From Mucilaginibacter sp. dw_454 (GTDB taxonomy: Bacteria; Bacteroidota; Bacteroidia; Sphingobacteriales; Sphingobacteriaceae), in the NCBI RefSeq assembly GCF_018449775.1, contig NZ_JAAVVB010000002.1:310001-374000 (forward strand): 64,000 bases of DNA, written 5' to 3'. The notes beneath the pieces are model-generated. The model searched no databases. It was given only the letters and a program-made list of their open reading frames with translations, and had not been told where the DNA came from. Below are positions 9,381 to 16,588 of this stretch, piece after piece (positions within the stretch are counted from its first letter, which is position 1; each line of letters begins with the position of its first letter). A program made the translations under genes and the position numbers.

Positions 9381-10280
9381 CAACCTGTCAATAACCTCAG
9401 GCCGGATATCCTCTGGCTTGAGCCAATGTATCGCTGCGTCCTTCCTGAACCAGGTTAACTGGCGCTTGGCGAAATTGCGAGTGTTTTGTTTGATCTTGTC
9501 TATGGCTGATTCCAGGCTTATCTTGTCATCAAAATAATCAAATAGCTCGCTATAACCCACGGTATTCAACGCATTTAAATCGCGTTGGAAAATAAGCGAA
9601 CGCACCTCGGCAATCAAACCCTGCTCAATCATGCTATCAACCCGCTGGTTTATCCGGTTATACAAAACCTCACGGGGCATATCTAAAGCAATCTTTAATA
9701 CATTAAATGGCCGTTTGTTGGTGCTGGCTTTGCGATATGATGAGAAAGGCTTACCAGTAGCATTATGCACTTCCAATGCGCGGATTATACGTTGTGGGTT
9801 ATTGATATCAACCTCGTCATAATAATCAGGATCAACTTCTTTTAATCTTTTTTGTAGGGGTTCGATACCTTTTGCTGCCAGTTCTTTATTAAGCCGTTCG
9901 CGAATTTGTGGATCGGCTTGCGGAATATCGTCGAAACCCTCAGTTAATGCCTTAATATATAAACCCGAACCGCCAACTAATATCACCACGTCATGAACCT
10001 TAAAAAGCTCGTCGAGCAATGTTAAAGCCTGTTTTTCAAAGTCGCCGACAGAAAACGATTCAGTGATGGAGTGCGAGTCGATAAAATAGTGCTTAGCTGC
10101 CGCCAGTTCAATCCAACTGGGTTTGGCGGTACCGATGGACATTTCGCGATAGAACTGTCTTGAGTCGGCCGAAAGGATGGCTGTTTTGTAATGCTGAGCC
10201 AGGTTAATGGCCGCCGCGGTTTTACCCGATGCCGTAGGCCCGGCAATGACGATTAGCGTCTTTGGAGATTGATGATTCAC
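9360..10280 (-). CDS. miaA: tRNA dimethylallyltransferase
   Basis: A 306-residue enzyme that adds a dimethylallyl group to N6 of A37 in tRNAs reading UNN codons. The P-loop GPTASGKT is at residues 14-21, followed by the [16 protein letters not shown] substrate segment from about residue 39, the [10 protein letters not shown] motif, and the C-terminal [13 protein letters not shown] and [18 protein letters not shown] tRNA-binding segments. Length is typical. It converges on rfbA and overlaps its 3' end by 21 nt; upstream is a palindromic repeat and then the pRiA4b-like gene on the same strand. Confidence 0.96.
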   Translation of the reverse strand: MNHQSPKTLIVIAGPTASGKTAAAINLAQHYKTAILSADSRQFYREMSIGTAKPSWIELAAAKHYFIDSHSITESFSVGDFEKQALTLLDELFKVHDVVILVGGSGLYIKALTEGFDDIPQADPQIRERLNKELAAKGIEPLQKRLKEVDPDYYDEVDINNPQRIIRALEVHNATGKPFSSYRKASTNKRPFNVLKIALDMPREVLYNRINQRVDSMIEQGLIAEVRSLIFQRDLNALNTVGYSELFDYFDDKISLESAIDKIKQNTRNFAKRQLTWFRKDAAIHWLKPEDIRPEVIDRLLLDQAK

Positions 10281-10324
10281 GGTTATACTCTGTGTACTTG
10301 AAACGTTAATATCCCAAAAAAAGG

Positions 10325-10414
10325 ACTGTCATGCTGAACTTGTTTCAGCATCCCACGCGCTAAGTAAACGCACTCCTTTATGGTGGGATGCCGAAATAAA
10401 TTTGGCATGACAGT
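10325..10414. repeat. Palindromic intergenic repeat, family C (TGTCATGCTGA type)
   Basis: An imperfect inverted repeat fills the gap between miaA and the pRiA4b-like gene. The ends are ACTGTCATGC and GCATGACAGT, with inner arms around CAGCATCCCA and TGGGATGCCG. Similar ends (TGTCATNCTGAGC) recur elsewhere in the window (16482, 38383, 60161). It could form a long hairpin in RNA or DNA and is probably a dispersed REP-like element. Confidence 0.75.
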
Positions 10415-10426
10415 TATGATTTAATA

Positions 10427-11077
10427 TTAATAATCGTCGTGCGATGATTTGTTGTCTTCTTCGAAGTTGTCGTCGTCAGCAAATTCACTTCCAAATTCGT
10501 CTTCCTCTTCTCCTTCTTCCTCATTATGGCTGGTAACTGCTTCGCCGGTTTCGTCAACTTCAGAAAAATCGTCGGTATCGTCATGGTTCATGCCCATTTC
10601 ATTCAGGAAGTCAAAATCGCCACCATCATCCGCTGTTGCAGCAGTAGCAGCATCGGCTACGGTAACAAACTGTCTTGGCGCATCACCTACAGATTTGATG
10701 ATGGCAGGGTAGGTAACACCCGGAGTTTCATCTAAAATGATCTTCATCAGTTCGATATGAAAATCAAAAGGGCGATCGAAATTAAAGGTGTAGTAGAATT
10801 TTTGATGAGGGTCGTCAATGCGGCTGCTCAATTTCACTTTTTCCATAAGCGCCACGCCGCGATCAATGCGTCTTTGGTTTGGTAAGTAGGTTACTTCTTC
10901 ACCTTTGATCCATTGATCATTGCTTACATAAAAAGATGAAGAATATTCGGGGTTATAACCGGTCGACTGGTGTATCGCGCGGTGAAGATCTTCAAATGTT
11001 TGCGTTGATTTGATGTCGATTTCTCGGGTCACATCGTCGTAATCTTCAAAAGTAACTCTGAACCTGTATAGTGCCAT
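10427..11077 (-). CDS. pRiA4b ORF-3-like family protein with acidic tail
   Basis: A 216-residue protein whose first 130 residues match the pattern of the plasmid pRiA4b ORF-3-like family (opening YRFRVTFEDYDDVTREIDI, then the FYVSNDQWIKG and YTFNFDRPFDF segments). The molecular function of this family is not established. From about residue 150 the chain becomes strongly acidic and low in complexity (runs of D and E with DEFGSEFADDDNFEEDN), probably a disordered tail. It lies between cca and miaA on the same strand, which are both tRNA genes, but no functional link is shown. In other organisms the family is sometimes linked to mobile elements; here there is no transposase beside it. Confidence 0.75.
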   Translation of the reverse strand: MALYRFRVTFEDYDDVTREIDIKSTQTFEDLHRAIHQSTGYNPEYSSSFYVSNDQWIKGEEVTYLPNQRRIDRGVALMEKVKLSSRIDDPHQKFYYTFNFDRPFDFHIELMKIILDETPGVTYPAIIKSVGDAPRQFVTVADAATAATADDGGDFDFLNEMGMNHDDTDDFSEVDETGEAVTSHNEEEGEEEDEFGSEFADDDNFEEDNKSSHDDY

Positions 11078-11131
11078 TGTGTAGTGTAGTGTAATGTGTG
11101 GTATAGTAGATTATTGCGTAAAATTAATATT

Positions 11132-12550
11132 TTAATTGATGTTTGAGTTTGCCACAACTTTTAAGCCAATTTCTTCGCCAACCCTTATTGTAAATGCAAC
11201 TGCCTCTTCGCGGGCGTTCGGGATGTCGCCTTCCAGTATGGCCTCGCGGATCTTATTTTTGATAATACCTACTTCGCGGCCCTCCTTTATCCCGAATAAT
11301 TCCATGATATCGGTGCCGGTTACGGGCGGCTGCCAGTTACGGATGCTGTCGCGTTCTTCAACGTCCTTCAGCTTTTGCTGAACTAGCTCGAAATTGTTGC
11401 GATACTTCTTGACCTTGTACTCGTTTTTGGTGGTAACGTCTGCTTTACACAACAACATTAACCCTTCTATATCGTCGCCTGCCTCAAAAAGCAAACGCCT
11501 TACGGCCGAGTCTGTCACAATAGACTGCGACAATACAATTGGCCTCAAGTGTAGCGCCACCAGCTTTTGTACCTGCTTCATCTTTTCATTAAGCGGCAAC
11601 TTGAGTTGCGCAAAGATCTTAGGCACCATCCGTGCCCCCTTATCCTCGTGCCCATGAAAGGTCCAGCCGTGGCCGGGTTCAAAGCGTTTGGTGGCGGGTT
11701 TGGCTATGTCATGCAGAATTGCCGCCCAACGTAACCAAAGATCGTCCGTAGTTTCGCAGATGTTGTCGAGCACCTGCAGGGTATGGTAGAAGTTATCCTT
11801 ATGGCCGCGGCCGTCGATATAGTCTACACCATATAGCGCCGTCATTTGTGGGAAGATGGTGTGGAGCAGACCCGTATCAAACAGGTAGTTAAAGCCTATT
11901 GACGGCTTCTTAGATAAGATGATCTTATTCAGTTCGTCGGTTACCCGTTCCTGCGATACAATGCTGATACGGTCTATATTGTTCCTGATAGCCTCAACAG
12001 CCACCTCGTCGATCTTAAAGTCCAGTTGTGAGGCAAACCTAATGGCGCGCATCATCCGCAGTGGGTCATCAGAGAAGGTCTCAATAGGGTTAAGGGGTGT
12101 TCTGATCAGTTTGTTATTCAGGTCCTCGATGCCATTGAATGGGTCGATCAGTTTACCATATGTATCGGGATGCAGGGATATAGCCAACGCGTTAATGGTA
12201 AAGTCACGGCGCTTCTGGTCGTCTTCTAAGGTTCCGTTCTCTACGATGGGTTTGCGTGAGTCGGCGCGATACGATTCCTTGCGGGCACCGACAAACTCAA
12301 TCTCCAGGTCCTGGTATTTGAGTGATGCAGTGCCAAAGTTCTTATAAACGGCCAGCTTAACCTTCAGCTTCTCGGCCACGGCCTCGGCAAAGGCAATGCC
12401 GTTACCGATGATGACGATGTCGATATCCTTCGATGGCCGCTCCAGGAAGATGTCGCGTACAAAGCCGCCAATGGCGTACACAGCCAGGTTCCGCTCGCCG
12501 GCTATGGCCGACAGCGTTTTGAAAACCGGATGTTGTAAGTGTTTGATCAT
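11132..12550 (-). CDS. cca: CCA tRNA nucleotidyltransferase with HD domain
   Basis: A class II nucleotidyltransferase that adds or repairs the 3'-CCA of tRNAs. Taking ATG at 12550 (MIKHLQHPVFKTL) gives 472 residues; an upstream in-frame ATG at 12577 would add nine residues unlike the family. The head domain has the GG-x-VRD signature and the catalytic aspartates D42 and D44 of DIDIVIIG, then RRDFTINALAI and the RMMRAIRFASQLDF neck. A C-terminal HD phosphohydrolase domain (WAAILHDIAKP, then HGHEDKGARM) follows, as in many bacterial CCA/poly(A) enzymes. CCA-adding versus A-adding activity cannot be separated by eye. A 142-bp repeated element begins 121 nt upstream of this start. Confidence 0.93.
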   Translation of the reverse strand: MIKHLQHPVFKTLSAIAGERNLAVYAIGGFVRDIFLERPSKDIDIVIIGNGIAFAEAVAEKLKVKLAVYKNFGTASLKYQDLEIEFVGARKESYRADSRKPIVENGTLEDDQKRRDFTINALAISLHPDTYGKLIDPFNGIEDLNNKLIRTPLNPIETFSDDPLRMMRAIRFASQLDFKIDEVAVEAIRNNIDRISIVSQERVTDELNKIILSKKPSIGFNYLFDTGLLHTIFPQMTALYGVDYIDGRGHKDNFYHTLQVLDNICETTDDLWLRWAAILHDIAKPATKRFEPGHGWTFHGHEDKGARMVPKIFAQLKLPLNEKMKQVQKLVALHLRPIVLSQSIVTDSAVRRLLFEAGDDIEGLMLLCKADVTTKNEYKVKKYRNNFELVQQKLKDVEERDSIRNWQPPVTGTDIMELFGIKEGREVGIIKNKIREAILEGDIPNAREEAVAFTIRVGEEIGLKVVANSNIN

Positions 12551-12595
12551 GTACGTGTATCCCGCAGGATTGCGCAAAATTAAGGATTTTGGGTC

Positions 12596-12645
12596 AGAGA
12601 TTGGTAGTAGAGATGAGAGATAGAAGATTAGTGGTTGGTTGTTAG
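12596..12645. repeat. Short-word tract (GAGAT/GATTAG type)
   Basis: Just upstream of the cca start is a purine-rich stretch built from variants of AGAGAT, AGATTAG and GGTTG. Related words recur at 13051-13087 and 63731-63774. No gene is visible in it. Confidence 0.5.
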
Positions 12646-12671
12646 CCGAATAGCGTTTAAAACCGGGATGC

Positions 12672-12813
12672 TGTTTTGTTTCACATGCATGTGTAACAGA
12701 TGAAACAAGTGAAACAATATTTTTGATTATCTAATTGATAGTTAGTAATTTATACTTTTTGAGTGAAACAGAATGAAACAGTAAAAATGACTTTTAAGTA
12801 TTTTTTTGTTTCA
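12672..12813. repeat. 142-bp repeated element, copy 1 (TGAAACA-box element)
   Basis: This non-coding block has a second copy at 57606-57747 of exactly the same length. A hand alignment without gaps gives about 120 identities in 142; the last 52 positions (12762-12813) are identical, and the first 46 differ at only five places. It begins with TGTTTTGTTTCAC, holds four direct TGAAACA boxes in two pairs, and ends with TTTTTTTGTTTCA, so the boxes and the flanking TGTTTCA can form two nested or consecutive hairpins. It lies upstream of cca on the cca side of the gap. No open reading frame is conserved between the copies. It could be a mobile element, a protein-binding array or a structured leader. 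Confidence 0.85.
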
Positions 12814-12929
12814 ATCTTGCTTAATTATCCTTTTGCCTTTAGATGCAGAAAAAAACGTTATTTTCATTTTTTAATGACTGTAATTAGCGGTTTATTTTTT
12901 TATCGTTAACACAACCTTTTTTAAATACT
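12814..12929. other. AT-rich intergenic stretch, nothing recognised
   Basis: Between the 142-bp element and the GC-rich repeat is an AT-rich segment with several T-runs. No ORF, tRNA, terminator or promoter could be supported here. Confidence 0.4.
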
Positions 12930-13047
12930 GCGGACCGAATTTGCAAAGTTCGCATATCAGTAGCCGCGTTAGCGATCGAAGTGGATACCGGCCTTGCGCC
13001 TAAGGCCTTGCGGCGTATGAACGGAGAGCGCGGACCGAAGGTAACGC
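12930..13047. repeat. GC-rich palindromic element bracketed by a 10-bp direct repeat
   Basis: A GC-rich island in an AT-rich gap. GCGGACCGAA occurs at 12930-12939 and exactly 100 bp later at 13030-13039. Inside are the inverted pairs GCGTTA (12966) / TAACGC (13042) and GGCCTT (12990) / AAGGCC (13002). No coding sequence is evident; it looks like a dispersed structured repeat. Confidence 0.6.
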
Positions 13048-13050
13048 ACT

Positions 13051-13087
13051 GATTGGAGATTAGTTAATTAGAGATTAGGATGAGATA
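13051..13087. repeat. Short-word tract (GATTAG type)
   Basis: A run of GATTGGAGATTAG, TTAATTAG, AGATTAGG variants. The same words occur upstream of engB at 63731-63774. Confidence 0.5.
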
Positions 13088-13096
13088 AAGACTTTT

Positions 13097-13173
13097 TGTC
13101 ATTGCGCGGCCGGCACGACGAAGCAATCGCACGCTGTAAAGTTCGCGATTGCCACGCTTTGCTCGCAATGACA
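13097..13173. repeat. Palindromic repeat, family A (TGTCATTGCG type)
   Basis: Ends are TGTCATTGCG and CGCAATGACA with inner arms GCAATCGC and GCGATTGCCACGC, giving a long imperfect hairpin immediately after the end of the Sua5/TsaC gene. Copies or half-copies lie at 16289, 54923, 59913 and 63009. Confidence 0.8.
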
Positions 13174-13179
13174 ACTGTA

Positions 13180-13746
13180 CTACCGCCTGATAAACTCAAA
13201 CCTACCGCTCGGCTCCAAACGCATTATAGTCGATGGTGTTTTGATTTCCATGCTGTGCTGATCAATGTCTACCACGTAATCAACCCCGTCTATGATCTCC
13301 TGGTCAATCTGCGAGAAATATTGGGGCGATGGCTTACCGCTGATATTGGCCGAAGTTGATACCAAAGGTTTACGCAGGCGCTGGATCAATCCCTGGCAGA
13401 ACGGATGATCTGATACCCGGATGCCCACACTACCATCGGCAGCTATCAGGGCCGGCGAGATATTCCTGGCGCCCGACATCACCAGCGTGAGCGGGTTTTC
13501 GGCGTACTCAATCAGGTTATAGGCCAGCTCGGGTACTTCTTGTACGTAGCTGGGCAACTTGGCATCGGTATCCAGCAAAATAATCATGCTTTTGCTTTCT
13601 GCGCGCTGTTTTAGCTTATAAATTTTTTGAACGGCTTCGGTATTGGTAGCATCGCAGCCTATGCCCCAAATGGTGTCGGTGGGGTACAGGATGATACCAC
13701 CTTCTTGTATAACTTTCAGCGCTTTGGCTATTTCGTCTTTAAGCAT
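13180..13746 (-). CDS. tsaC: L-threonylcarbamoyladenylate synthase (Sua5/YciO/YrdC family)
   Basis: A 188-residue YrdC-fold protein expected to form threonylcarbamoyl-AMP from threonine, bicarbonate and ATP for t6A37 modification of tRNA. The N-terminal YPTDTIWGIGCDATN binds nucleotide, KLKQRAESKSMIILL carries the conserved KxR, and KPLVSTSANISGKPSP holds the SxN motif. Length fits the short TsaC form without the Sua5 C-terminal domain. YciO-like paralogues share these motifs, so the functional call is slightly less certain than the family. The gene overlaps the upstream heptosyltransferase by 8 nt. Confidence 0.9.
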   Translation of the reverse strand: MLKDEIAKALKVIQEGGIILYPTDTIWGIGCDATNTEAVQKIYKLKQRAESKSMIILLDTDAKLPSYVQEVPELAYNLIEYAENPLTLVMSGARNISPALIAADGSVGIRVSDHPFCQGLIQRLRKPLVSTSANISGKPSPQYFSQIDQEIIDGVDYVVDIDQHSMEIKTPSTIMRLEPSGRFEFIRR

Positions 13747-14722
13747 GGTTTAAATATAGGCTTAAGGCATTAACAATTCGTGGTTCGTCTAGTAATTGCA
13801 TACACTTTGGTATGCCGTATAATTTGCACTCGTTGCGTACGCAGGGTTCGCATTCCAGTTGTCCGGAGCGAATCACCGTTAGGTTTGATTTATTGTAGGG
13901 TGCAGTATTGTGCTCATTACCTGCACCAAAAAGGGCTATTACCGGTATACCCAAAGCATTAGCCAGGTGCGCCGGGCCGGAATCTACACTTAACACAACT
14001 TTAGCGCTGGCCATCAGGTTACTCAGGGTAACGAGCGTGGTTTTGCCTGCGTAGTTCTCAATTTTATCAAGATGCTGCGCGCCTTTTAGTAATTCCTCTC
14101 CGTATAGTTGATCTTTGGGTCCGCCAAGTAATCCGAATTGGTGTTCAGGAAAAAGGTGTGTTAAGCGGTTAAGAATCTCCCTTCCCTTATCCAGCGGCAT
14201 GCGCCGCGATTCGGCTTCCGAATTAAAATTGATTAGCACCAGGTTACGGTGTTTTACCTCAGTCGGTGTCAGTTCAACCTTTCGGCCCGTTACCGGCATT
14301 TGGTTCAGCTGCTGCAGTATCGCCAGATACTCATCAACCCTATGCACATTAACCGGTCGTTTACAGGTTTTGGTGAGCAGGAAGAAGCCGCCCTCTTTAC
14401 TATAACCTACCCGTTGTATAGCCCCGGTAGCTTTACCCATTATTGCCGATGATAAAGAATCTGGCAGGGTAAAAAAGATATCATATTTTTGGGCACGCAA
14501 GGTTTTGCCAAAACGGTAAACACCGCCAAGGCCCGGGTATTCGGCTTTAGAAAAGGAATGGACGTGGGTTAAACCGGGGATGAGGGACGCAATGGCACTT
14601 AACTCTTTTTTGATGATGACATCAATCTGCGCCGTAGGATAAAACTGCTTTACCGCCCCGATGAACGCCGTACTCATTACTACATCACCAAGCCAGTTAG
14701 GCAATCTTACCAGGATTTTCAT
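13739..14722 (-). CDS. Glycosyltransferase family 9, heptosyltransferase-like
   Basis: A 327-residue GT9 protein of the ADP-heptose:LPS heptosyltransferase type, expected to act at the cytoplasmic face of the inner membrane in LPS core synthesis. The N-terminus MKILVRLPNWLGDVVMSTAF is the classic WaaF/WaaC opening, and the C-terminal domain has the donor-binding VDSGPAHLANALGIPVIALF segment. The end contains a cysteine cluster (CEPCVRNEC, then PKC), common in this branch. It overlaps tsaC by 8 nt and is probably co-transcribed with it. Whether heptose or another sugar is transferred cannot be settled here. Confidence 0.88.
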   Translation of the reverse strand: MKILVRLPNWLGDVVMSTAFIGAVKQFYPTAQIDVIIKKELSAIASLIPGLTHVHSFSKAEYPGLGGVYRFGKTLRAQKYDIFFTLPDSLSSAIMGKATGAIQRVGYSKEGGFFLLTKTCKRPVNVHRVDEYLAILQQLNQMPVTGRKVELTPTEVKHRNLVLINFNSEAESRRMPLDKGREILNRLTHLFPEHQFGLLGGPKDQLYGEELLKGAQHLDKIENYAGKTTLVTLSNLMASAKVVLSVDSGPAHLANALGIPVIALFGAGNEHNTAPYNKSNLTVIRSGQLECEPCVRNECKLYGIPKCMQLLDEPRIVNALSLYLNHA

Positions 14723-14726
14723 TTAC

Positions 14727-14793
14727 GTTGTACGTTTAACGTAATACGTTTTACGTTGTATGTCAGAAACGTACAACGTAAAACGTACAACTT
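14727..14793. repeat. Short-word tract with inverted arms (ACGTTGTACG type)
   Basis: The 76-nt gap between dapD and the heptosyltransferase gene consists of variants of ACGTTGTACG, TTTAACG and TTTTACG followed by their reverse complements (CGTACAACG, GTAAAACG). It can fold into a hairpin. No gene is present. Confidence 0.65.
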
Positions 14794-14798
14794 ATAAC

Positions 14799-15614
14799 CT
14801 AAACAGCTACATTATTTTCGCGCAAGGCATCATTTAGCGACGTTTTCTTGTCGGTTGATTCTTTACGTTGGCCGATGATCAGGGCGCAAGGCACCTGGTA
14901 ATCGCCGGCAGGGAATTTTTTAGTATATGAACCCGGAATAACAACCGAGCGGGCAGGCACACGTCCTTTGTATTCGACCGGGCTGCTGCCGGTAACGTCA
15001 ATAATTTTGGTTGATGCGGTTAATACCACGTTAGCACCTAATACGGCTTCGCTTTCTACGTGTACGCCTTCAACCACAATAGCTCTTGAACCCAGAAAAC
15101 AGTTGTCTTCTATGATAACAGGGGCAGCCTGTATCGGCTCCAAAACACCGCCCAGGCCAACGCCACCGCTTAAGTGTACGTGTTTACCCACTTGTGCGCA
15201 TGAACCTACGGTGGCCCAGGTATCAACCATGGTACCTTCGTCAACATAAGCGCCAATATTTACATAGCTAGGCATCATGATAACACCTTTAGCCAGGTAC
15301 GCGCCAAAACGCGCACTTGCACCAGGTACTACGCGTACGCCTGTTTTTTTATAGTCGGTTTTTAGTTTCATTTTATCATGAAACATAAAAGGGCCGGCTT
15401 TAATCTCTTCCATGGTACGAATAGGGAAGTATAATATAACGGCTTTCTTGATCCATTCGTTAGTGTGCCAGCGGCTTCCAATTAGCTCGGCAACACGTAT
15501 TTCGCCTTTGTCCAATCGTTCAATAATGGTTTCAATGGCGTCAGTATATTCTTTGTATTGTAACAGGTTCCTGTCTTCCCAGGCGGCTTCGATTAATTTT
15601 TTCAGATCTTGCAT
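14799..15614 (-). CDS. dapD: Tetrahydrodipicolinate N-succinyltransferase
   Basis: A 271-residue enzyme of the succinylase branch of diaminopimelate/lysine synthesis, transferring succinyl from succinyl-CoA to 2,3,4,5-tetrahydropyridine-2,6-dicarboxylate. The helical N-terminus (MQDLKKLIEAAWEDRNLL) is followed by RVVPGASARFGAYLAKGVIM, the left-handed beta-helix, and the VDEGTMVDTWATVGSCAQ segment that marks DapD. The C-terminal YQVPCALIIGQR is also typical. Length matches DapD proteins. It stands alone between two repeat tracts, leftward. Confidence 0.96.
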   Translation of the reverse strand: MQDLKKLIEAAWEDRNLLQYKEYTDAIETIIERLDKGEIRVAELIGSRWHTNEWIKKAVILYFPIRTMEEIKAGPFMFHDKMKLKTDYKKTGVRVVPGASARFGAYLAKGVIMMPSYVNIGAYVDEGTMVDTWATVGSCAQVGKHVHLSGGVGLGGVLEPIQAAPVIIEDNCFLGSRAIVVEGVHVESEAVLGANVVLTASTKIIDVTGSSPVEYKGRVPARSVVIPGSYTKKFPAGDYQVPCALIIGQRKESTDKKTSLNDALRENNVAV

Positions 15615-15709
15615 CGGTATTTAAACTTTCGACAAATTAAAGGAATTTTAAGGAGATTTGTTTGAATTTGTTGATGTGGCAGTGTGCCAATCTCTAAAAC
15701 CTAACCCAT

Positions 15710-15804
15710 CACGTCATCGTGAGCGAGGTACGAGCGTGACGATCTCCGGATCGCTTCCCCGTGCTGTCGTATAGAGATCGTCACGCTCCGCTCACGATGA
15801 CGTG
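15710..15804. repeat. Palindromic repeat (CACGTCATCGTGAGCG type)
   Basis: Perfect outer arms CACGTCATCGTGAGCG and CGCTCACGATGACGTG surround an inner pair GTGACGATCTC / GAGATCGTCACG. It lies between dapD and the S4 gene, divergent. A related copy is at 60161-60257. Confidence 0.82.
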
Positions 15805-15841
15805 GAGGAAAAACCAATGGGAATAACTTATAAGCTTTTCT

Positions 15842-15849
15842 TAAATTTG
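15842..15849 (+). promoter_or_regulatory. Putative -7 box of the S4 gene
   Basis: TAAATTTG matches the Bacteroidota TAnnTTTG -7 consensus and ends 11 nt before the S4 start codon. No good -33 TTG is seen at the expected distance. Confidence 0.45.
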
Positions 15850-15860
15850 CACTGAGAATT

Positions 15861-16283
15861 ATGCCAGAAAAAGAAAAACTCCGAATAGATAAATACTTGT
15901 GGTCCATCCGCCTGTTTAAAACGCGTACGCTGGCTTCTGATGCCTGCAAGGCGGGCAGGGTTAAGCTGGATGGCACCAACATCAAACCATCGCACGAAGT
16001 GAAGCTGGGCGAGGTATACACCGTGTCTAAAGGACCGGATAAGAAAACCATCCGTGTAACCGGTATACTGGAAAGCCGTACCGATGCTAAAACCGCCGCG
16101 GGTTATTATGAAGACATTACCCCGGTTGAGCAAACTCCCGGATTTAAATCCATGTTCCACGCACCGATATTAAAACGCGACCGTGGTACCGGTCGGCCAA
16201 CCAAGCGGGATAGGAGAGAGATCGACGGTTTGCAGGGGGATTTTTTTGAGAAGGAACCTGGTGAAGAGACCGAAAAAAAATAA
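15861..16283 (+). CDS. S4-domain RNA-binding protein (Hsp15-like)
   Basis: A 140-residue protein with an N-terminal S4 domain (about residues 8-60: RIDKYLWSIRLFKTRTLASD then AGRVKLDG), and a basic, low-complexity C-terminal tail (TGRPTKRDRREID). In E. coli the homologous Hsp15 binds free 50S subunits carrying stalled nascent chains; the same ribosome-rescue role is inferred here. Length is close to Hsp15. The start is ATG at 15861, 11 nt after a TAAATTTG box. Its stop is followed within a few bases by a composite block of intergenic repeats. Confidence 0.85.
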   Translation: MPEKEKLRIDKYLWSIRLFKTRTLASDACKAGRVKLDGTNIKPSHEVKLGEVYTVSKGPDKKTIRVTGILESRTDAKTAAGYYEDITPVEQTPGFKSMFHAPILKRDRGTGRPTKRDRREIDGLQGDFFEKEPGEETEKK

Positions 16284-16288
16284 GGAAT

Positions 16289-16318
16289 TGTCATTGCGAG
16301 CGTAGCGTGGCAATCGCA
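16289..16318. repeat. Half-copy of family A repeat
   Basis: TGTCATTGCGAGCG and GTGGCAATCGC, the left arm of the family A palindrome, without its right arm. It abuts the family D repeat that begins at 16325. Confidence 0.65.
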
Positions 16319-16324
16319 AGTAAG

Positions 16325-16470
16325 ACCCTCTTTCCGACGAAGTCGAAGAGAGGGTGGTAGAGCGTAGCGATGACCGGGTGAGTCTCCGGCGGCTCGTTGA
16401 CCTGTCTACGGGGACTCACCCCGACTATGCTTCGCTGGTCGGCCCTCTCTTCCGCAAGCGGTAAAGAGGG
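16325..16470. repeat. Palindromic repeat, family D (CCCTCTTTCCG ... GACCGGGTGAGT type)
   Basis: Two local hairpins (ACCCTCTTTCCGAC/GTCGAAGAGAGGGT and CCCTCTCTTCCGC/GCGGTAAAGAGGG) flank a central pair ACCGGGTGAGT/ACTCACCCCGA. Related copies are at 17111-17261 and 45473-45613. It lies in the 305-nt gap downstream of the S4 gene. Confidence 0.78.
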
Positions 16471-16481
16471 CTGGGCGCGGC

Positions 16482-16568
16482 TGTCATGCTGAGGCACTCG
16501 AAGCATGAGCGTTGGCCTGTCAAACAGATAGGCCTTTGCGCTCACCCTTCGAGTGCCTCAGGGTGACA
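16482..16568. repeat. Palindromic repeat, family C
   Basis: TGTCATGCTGAGGCACTCGA at the left pairs with TCGAGTGCCTCAGGGTGACA at the right. It directly follows the family D copy, so this gap carries three repeat families in series. Confidence 0.78.
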
Positions 16569-16588
16569 CCCGCAGTTCGCCGGGGTTA

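Noticed and set aside
10427..11077. Mobile element because of the pRiA4b ORF-3 name
   Set aside because: No transposase, terminal inverted repeats or target duplication surround the gene.
11919..12347. A 142-residue plus-strand ORF inside cca
   Set aside because: It is antisense to a well-conserved enzyme, has no recognisable motif, and arises from codon bias on the other strand.
12551..12577. Nine-residue N-terminal extension of cca
   Set aside because: The family begins at MIKHL-type sequence, so the downstream ATG at 12550 is preferred.
12814..12929. tRNA or small RNA in the AT-rich gap
   Set aside because: No cloverleaf, TTC-type arm or promoter with terminator could be identified.
15701..16160. 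Two minus-strand ORFs (116 and 110 residues) over the S4 gene and the repeat beside it
   Set aside because: They lie across a palindromic repeat and antisense to a convincing S4 protein; their residues show no domain.
16284..16588. CRISPR-like array from the repeated hairpins
   Set aside because: The units are palindromic, of different families, and lack equal repeats with unique spacers; no cas genes are near.
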